Part shown: one piece after another, positions 30,374 through 34,564 of the stretch
Numbering within the stretch: the first letter of the stretch is position 1
How the letters are laid out: every line of letters begins with the position of its first letter
From: Flavobacteriaceae bacterium
GTDB lineage: Bacteria; Bacteroidota; Bacteroidia; Flavobacteriales; Flavobacteriaceae
DNA length: 34,564 nucleotides
Assembly: GCA_022425505.1 (NCBI GenBank)
Contig: JAKMFI010000115.1
Location: 1-34,564, forward strand
Direction of reading: 5' to 3'
The notes under the pieces: generated by a model
Database searches by the model: none
What the model saw: only the letters and a program-made list of their open reading frames with translations
What the model was told of the DNA's origin: nothing
Translations under genes and position numbers: made by a program

Positions 30374-30398
30374 TGGGTCATACTGGATTCGAACCAAT
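30374..30398 (-). tRNA. Truncated tRNA 3' end (T-arm plus acceptor 3' strand); probable integration-site remnant
   Basis: Minus strand ATTGG-TTCGAAT-CCAGT-ATGACCC-A: T-stem (one G-T wobble), canonical TTCGAAT loop, 7-nt acceptor 3' strand, discriminator A. No anticodon or D arm upstream; AT-rich DNA replaces the 5' part. Confidence 0.7.
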
Positions 30399-30456
30399 AA
30401 AATTTTTATTATTAATTAACTGATAATCAATTTTATATATTTATTTTTTTTTGTCT

Positions 30457-30498
30457 TATCCACAATTGGCGGATAAAGTTGTCCCTATTTGGTGGATA
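30457..30498. repeat. Paired TTGGYGGATA direct repeats within a TATCCAC/GTGGATA inverted repeat
   Basis: TTGGCGGATA 30466-30475 and TTGGTGGATA 30489-30498; TATCCAC 30457-30463 and GTGGATA 30492-30498. Confidence 0.6.
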
Positions 30499-30729
30499 GT
30501 TGAAAAAATAAAACCAAAGAATATTTTATCAGTTGATTATTACATCTAATATAAAAAAGTGAAGAGTAATACTAACCAACATTTTTATTTATCGTTCTTT
30601 AATTATAATTTAAAAATCTGATTACTTCTAACTTCTGTTAGATTTGGCAGAAATTATTTTCTTGTTTTTTCTCATATTTCCTTTACGTTTTCTAAAGTTT
30701 CTAATACTTATAAATAGAACCAATTGTTC

Positions 30730-31010
30730 TACTGAGTTGTAGATTACTTTAAGAAATACTTAATCTACCGAGATACTACACCTGACACATGGGGGAAGTA
30801 CCCAATAATGACCAACACTCACCGATAGGTAAAACCAGTCATTAGTGTTCCGAGAGGTAAAGAAGAAAGGTCTGAACTCGTTAAAATGCAGATAGGTTGA
30901 ATTCTTGTTTGAGTGTTTGTTAGATTCAACTGAAAAATGGAAACAGTTTTTAAAAGGGAATTTCCCTTAATGGACTCACTATATCTAATTGTGAAGTATT
31001 AGATGAGTTT
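30730..31010 (+). ncRNA. Candidate structured non-coding RNA or regulatory leader (strand inferred from downstream genes)
   Basis: Dense hairpins in ORF-poor DNA: GTAGATTA/TAATCTAC (30739-46/30761-68), GTTGAAT/ATTCAAC (30896-902/30924-30), AAGGGAA-T-TTCCCTT (30954-30968), ATCTAAT/ATTAGAT (30983-89/30998-31004); also interleaved AATGAC/GTCATT and AACACT/AGTGTT. Confidence 0.4.
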
Positions 31011-31115
31011 TAAATATTGTAAAAGTTTAAAATAAAGAGTGTCAACCTTGAACTGATTAAGTATTTAGAGTACGAGGTTATTACTGTTTTTTAAAATACT
31101 CTGAAAGGAAATAAT

Positions 31116-31307
31116 ATGATAGAATTAACAGATGAACAAGCAAGACATATGGTAGAACTATTAAAGAAGAAGTCTGTGTTGATTAAAAACTTTTCTCATA
31201 AACTTGAGAAGTACAGAATATCAGGAGATAGAGATAACTATAACAAGAAGTTCAAAGAACTATTAGAGAAAGAAGAGATTAAAGTATATGGAAAGAAGAT
31301 TGAGTAA
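31116..31307 (+). CDS. Small hypothetical protein (63 aa)
   Basis: Purine-rich RBS-like AAGGAAAT before ATG; MIELTDEQARHMVELLKKKSVLIKNFSHKLEKYRISGDRDNYNKKFKELLEKEEIKVYGKKIE. Confidence 0.55.
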   Translation: MIELTDEQARHMVELLKKKSVLIKNFSHKLEKYRISGDRDNYNKKFKELLEKEEIKVYGKKIE

Positions 31308-31500
31308 AAAGGATTTAATGGAACTCTATGGAGTAGATAGAGTAACCATAGAAGATTGGAGGAGAAATAGAGGATTAAAAATGATAGAAGTGTCTACTCA
31401 TTCAAAATACATCACAGAAAAGGATTTATTAGAGTGGGAAGAGGGTTTGAAAGAAAATTTTTCAGTTAAGAGGTTAAATAATCAAAGTGTATCAGAATGA
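31288..31500 (+). CDS. Small helix-turn-helix protein (excisionase/MerR-like)
   Basis: 70 aa; MERRLSKKDLMELYGVDRVTIEDWRRNRGLKMIEVSTHSKYITEKDLLEWEEG resembles an Xis/AlpA-like HTH; overlaps the previous ORF by 20 nt. Confidence 0.6.
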   Translation: MERRLSKKDLMELYGVDRVTIEDWRRNRGLKMIEVSTHSKYITEKDLLEWEEGLKENFSVKRLNNQSVSE

Positions 31501-31590
31501 ATAGAGGTGAAGGGTTGATATACTCTCTAAAATCTTCTGATTTGATTAGTATATCAGTATTTACAGGTTGAGGTTTCTTGTAACTGGAGA

Positions 31591-31647
31591 AAAACTATTT
31601 ACCTAAACCCTAATCGGAGTGGTTTTTATATCGGAGGTAGTTTTTTT
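31591..31647 (+). terminator. Possible intrinsic terminator after the small ORF pair
   Basis: Nested complementarity AAACC...GGTTT and AACTA..ACC...GGTAGTT, ending in a run of T. Confidence 0.35.
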
Positions 31648-31706
31648 ATCAATGAATTTTTAAAAAATCGAATGATTATATATTATGATTATAAAATGTA
31701 TTCCAA

Positions 31707-32162
31707 CTATTGATCTATAATCTTGTGCCTCATATTTATATCTAGGTTTAATTTATAAACCTTATTCCTTTTATCAGTTTTAGATTTAGTAACAACCAGA
31801 CTATCTGTTTTTTTGTCCAATAAATACCTAAGAACATGATTCAAATTTTCAATGATTGATTTACGTGTTCTAGTTAATTGGCTGTAGGTTATTTGGTTAT
31901 TCTCAATCAGATCAATGATTTCAGTACCTGACATCTCATTTTTAATTAATAAACTCTTCAACACTTTCAATTCATTAGAGTTAAGTAACATCATTTTATT
32001 CATATATCTAATTGAATCATTGTTAACCAATATTATTTTTTTTCTTTGATTCTTGTAAATGAAAATAAAGACAAATAATAAAAATAGTATTGGTAATAAT
32101 GGTCTCCAATTAAATGGTTCGTTGATGAATTTCTCTTCATCTATTGGATTATTTAAGTTCAA
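31707..32162 (-). CDS. Membrane-anchored protein with C-terminal winged-helix-like region
   Basis: 151 aa; one N-terminal TM (WRPLLPILFLLFVFIFIYKNQRKK), then LNSNELKVLKSLLIKNEMSGTEIIDLIENNQITYSQLTRTRKSIIENLNHVLRYLL...VYKLN, winged-helix-like. Confidence 0.55.
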   Translation of the reverse strand: MNLNNPIDEEKFINEPFNWRPLLPILFLLFVFIFIYKNQRKKIILVNNDSIRYMNKMMLLNSNELKVLKSLLIKNEMSGTEIIDLIENNQITYSQLTRTRKSIIENLNHVLRYLLDKKTDSLVVTKSKTDKRNKVYKLNLDINMRHKIIDQ

Positions 32163-32260
32163 TTCAAATGTTGAACTTGACTTTAATGACCTTACTTTGT
32201 TGTTATTAAAAACAAGTCATTTGTCTTTTTTATTGTAATTCATATTATGTAAATAAATCA

Positions 32261-32268
32261 TAAATTTG
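32261..32268 (+). promoter_or_regulatory. Candidate -7 element TAAATTTG upstream of the VCBS-repeat gene
   Basis: Perfect TAnnTTTG 13 nt before the ATG at 32282; no well-spaced -33 box. Confidence 0.4.
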
Positions 32269-32281
32269 AAAAAAAAATAAA

Positions 32282-34564
32282 ATGCTTAACAACTTTAAAT
32301 CGTTACCGATTTATTTGATTTTATTGTTAAATATATGTGTATACTCTCAAAAAAACTTTACTTATTCGACCTATACCAGTAACAATAATTTCAATCAAAA
32401 CCAGTGGAATTGTTATCCCGAAAATTTATATCTACATGATTTGGTTTCTGAAGATAATTTTGAGGAAGGAGAACTTTGGGGTATAGGAGATACTATCATA
32501 AAAGATTTTAATTCGGATGGACATTGTGATGTGTATGTTTCTCTATGGTGTGAGAACGAAACATTAAAAAGACCATTTATATTATATCTGTATGATCCAG
32601 AAACAGGAACTTTAGTTAACAGTTCAGACCTTATATCCAATAACGTTGGTCAACCCTATACTAGAAAATCATTATCAGCAGATTTCAATAATGATGGAAA
32701 GTTAGATATCATTAATGTTTCACATCCAGAATTGTTTCTTTATCACAAATCATATCTAGATCTGGTTTTATCCAACGAGAATGGTTGGGTTCAGATTACT
32801 TTAGACTCCTTAAGTAGAGCAAACTCAGTTGAAGACATGATGGGAATGGATTCCGGGTACCTTCATGGAATTTCAATTGGTGATTTGGACAATGATGGGG
32901 ATGTCGACTTTATTACTACTGCATGGCATGATGATGTAATGAGTTCATATCTCAATAATGGAAATGCTACATTCGAGAAATTACCATCAATAGTTGGTGA
33001 AATTAACAATCAATCTTTTACAAACGAATTATATGATGTTAATAATGATGGTTGTTTGGATATGATTTATGGTTATCCAGAATTGTATTTGGCTTATGGT
33101 AACTGCGACGGAACTTTTGGACCTATGAATAATAATTTTTCTTCAAGTTTTCCAGCAAACTTCAGTAGTGATCCATCTAATGAAAGATTAGATTTTATGG
33201 ATTATGAATTCTATGACCTAGATAATGACGGTGATGAAGATCTAGTTATCAATACTGGAGAAAACATAAATGTTTACGATGATGGATATTGGAGGTTATT
33301 TTTTTTTAGGAATGATGGACAAACATCCGATGGTACTATAAATTTTCAGGATATTTCTACACAAATCAATCAGTCATTATTATCACAGGGATTTTACGTT
33401 GATAAAAATGTTAGAGAGGGTGTTAATTACACCCAATTTATGGATGTCAATAATGATGGAATAGTCGATCTAATACCGAAAACCATACCAGGAGGTAATA
33501 GGGATGACGATTATTATCATCCCAGGTGGGTTCTTTATGGAACTAATAATTGGGAGTTCAATTATTCATTTTACCCCCAATTTATGGATGTCGTACAATT
33601 TGATGTAATTGAAAATAGTTCAAATAGGATAGCATGGGAAATAATTGTGCCAGAAATAAAACAATGTTTTAAAGATTTAGAACTAGGGTATGACACGTGT
33701 GAACATATACTTTATACTGAAACACGAGCTGGTACTGAGTGGATAATATATTTTTCGAATAATTCATTTACAAACAAATACGATACATCAGTTTCAAGTA
33801 CAGTGATATCATCATTTGAAGAAGAAACAATTGATGATAACCCAAGTAATTATGTAAAACGATATCAATCCGACATACCTACAAGCATTTCCTCAGGTAA
33901 TTATTATTTTAGAATTACACACAGGGATGAGTTTAATCTGGAGTCATCTCTTTCAGATGAATTTCAATTAATTATTAGAAGAGATTCAGATATAGATGGT
34001 GTTTTGGATGAGGAAGACCAATGTCCTGACACGCCTACTGGTGCTGTTGTAGATGTAAATGGATGTGAAGTGTTCACTTTACCAGTCCAGAACTTTAAAG
34101 TTGAGGTAGGTAGCGCTACTTGTGTAGGTAATAGTGATGGTATTATTAATTTGAGCATTGAAGATGTTTCTTATGATTACTCGGTTACAATTACGGGAAG
34201 AGACGATGTAACAATTGTTGGGGACTCTAAAACAGCTTCTATAACTGGCCTTTCAAAGGGGACATATACAGTATGCTTTAAAGTAGATGGGGAAGACGAT
34301 TTTGAGCAGTGCTTTGAAGTTGAAGTTAACGAACCTCAAGCTTTGAGTGCATTTATGGAGGTTAATGGTCAGAACTTGAATATCACGATGAGTGGTTCAT
34401 CTCAATATAACATAGATGTGAATGGGAATACCCAAACAACATCTTCTAATAATTTTGAAACCGTATTATCTTCTGGTTTAAATATTATTAAAGTGTACAC
34501 ATCGTTAAAATGCCAAGGATTTGTAGAGGAACAGATTTTAATCTCAGAAGAGGTTTATTACTAC
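32282..34564 (+). CDS. Secreted VCBS/FG-GAP repeat protein with thrombospondin type 3-like motif (3' end off the window)
   Basis: Open frame to the window edge, absent from the ORF track: signal peptide MLNNFKSLPIYLILLLNICVYSQ; Asp-rich repeats DFNSDGHCDVYVS, DFNNDGKLDII, DLDNDGDVDFIT, DVNNDGCLDMIYG, DLDNDGDEDLVI, DVNNDGIVDLIP; DSDIDGVLDEEDQCPDTPTGAVVDVNGCEV; then a beta-rich LPVQNFKVEVGSATC... region common in T9SS cargo. Confidence 0.85.
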   Translation, partial: MLNNFKSLPIYLILLLNICVYSQKNFTYSTYTSNNNFNQNQWNCYPENLYLHDLVSEDNFEEGELWGIGDTIIKDFNSDGHCDVYVSLWCENETLKRPFILYLYDPETGTLVNSSDLISNNVGQPYTRKSLSADFNNDGKLDIINVSHPELFLYHKSYLDLVLSNENGWVQITLDSLSRANSVEDMMGMDSGYLHGISIGDLDNDGDVDFITTAWHDDVMSSYLNNGNATFEKLPSIVGEINNQSFTNELYDVNNDGCLDMIYGYPELYLAYGNCDGTFGPMNNNFSSSFPANFSSDPSNERLDFMDYEFYDLDNDGDEDLVINTGENINVYDDGYWRLFFFRNDGQTSDGTINFQDISTQINQSLLSQGFYVDKNVREGVNYTQFMDVNNDGIVDLIPKTIPGGNRDDDYYHPRWVLYGTNNWEFNYSFYPQFMDVVQFDVIENSSNRIAWEIIVPEIKQCFKDLELGYDTCEHILYTETRAGTEWIIYFSNNSFTNKYDTSVSSTVISSFEEETIDDNPSNYVKRYQSDIPTSISSGNYYFRITHRDEFNLESSLSDEFQLIIRRDSDIDGVLDEEDQCPDTPTGAVVDVNGCEVFTLPVQNFKVEVGSATCVGNSDGIINLSIEDVSYDYSVTITGRDDVTIVGDSKTASITGLSKGTYTVCFKVDGEDDFEQCFEVEVNEPQALSAFMEVNGQNLNITMSGSSQYNIDVNGNTQTTSSNNFETVLSSGLNIIKVYTSLKCQGFVEEQILISEEVYYY

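Noticed and set aside
30610-30770. Minus-strand open frame VFLKVIYNSVEQLVLFISIRNFRKRKGNMRKNKKIISAKSNRS*
   Set aside because: Short, lacks a start codon before MRKNKK, and overlaps the hairpin-rich region; could be chance in AT-rich DNA.
32413-32640. 75-aa minus ORF in the VCBS gene
   Set aside because: Antisense shadow of the open plus-strand frame 32282-34564.
30400-34564. CRISPR array or retron in the island
   Set aside because: No regularly spaced direct repeats, no reverse transcriptase and no cas-like ORF in the visible part.

Overview
Chromosomal segment of a Bacteroidota genome, probably a flavobacterium (gliding and T9SS genes, TAnnTTTG-like -7 boxes). Positions 1-30365 are mostly conserved core genes: a DUF7033/polysaccharide-deacetylase-like gene (partial), radC (interrupted), mpl, a TPR protein, obg, adk, purK, purE, a UbiA-like protein, gcvP, a KAS III-like gene, a PafA-like phosphatase, mlaE/mlaF-like genes, a DUF389 protein, a SprT-like protein, an SDR, pdh E2 and E1-alpha, porV, porU (in-frame stop), gldJ, murF, a DUF2905 protein and yjbQ. 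Four departures stand out. (1) radC is split by a roughly 1 kb AT-rich insertion bounded by a perfect 14-bp inverted repeat (TTTTCCAACCCCAA...TTGGGGTTGGAAAA). The insertion carries a DinB/DUF1572-like gene and a recombinase-type HTH ORF with no start codon. (2) porU has a single in-frame TAA with homologous-looking sequence on both sides in the same frame. (3) A 3' tRNA fragment 8 nt upstream of yjbQ marks the edge of an AT-rich island that runs off the right end of the window. (4) That island starts with about 700 bp of non-coding DNA rich in hairpins (candidate structured RNA), followed by two tiny ORFs, a membrane-anchored HTH-like protein, and a divergent, secreted VCBS/TSP3 repeat protein. 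All family names come from reading motifs by eye; no database search was run.
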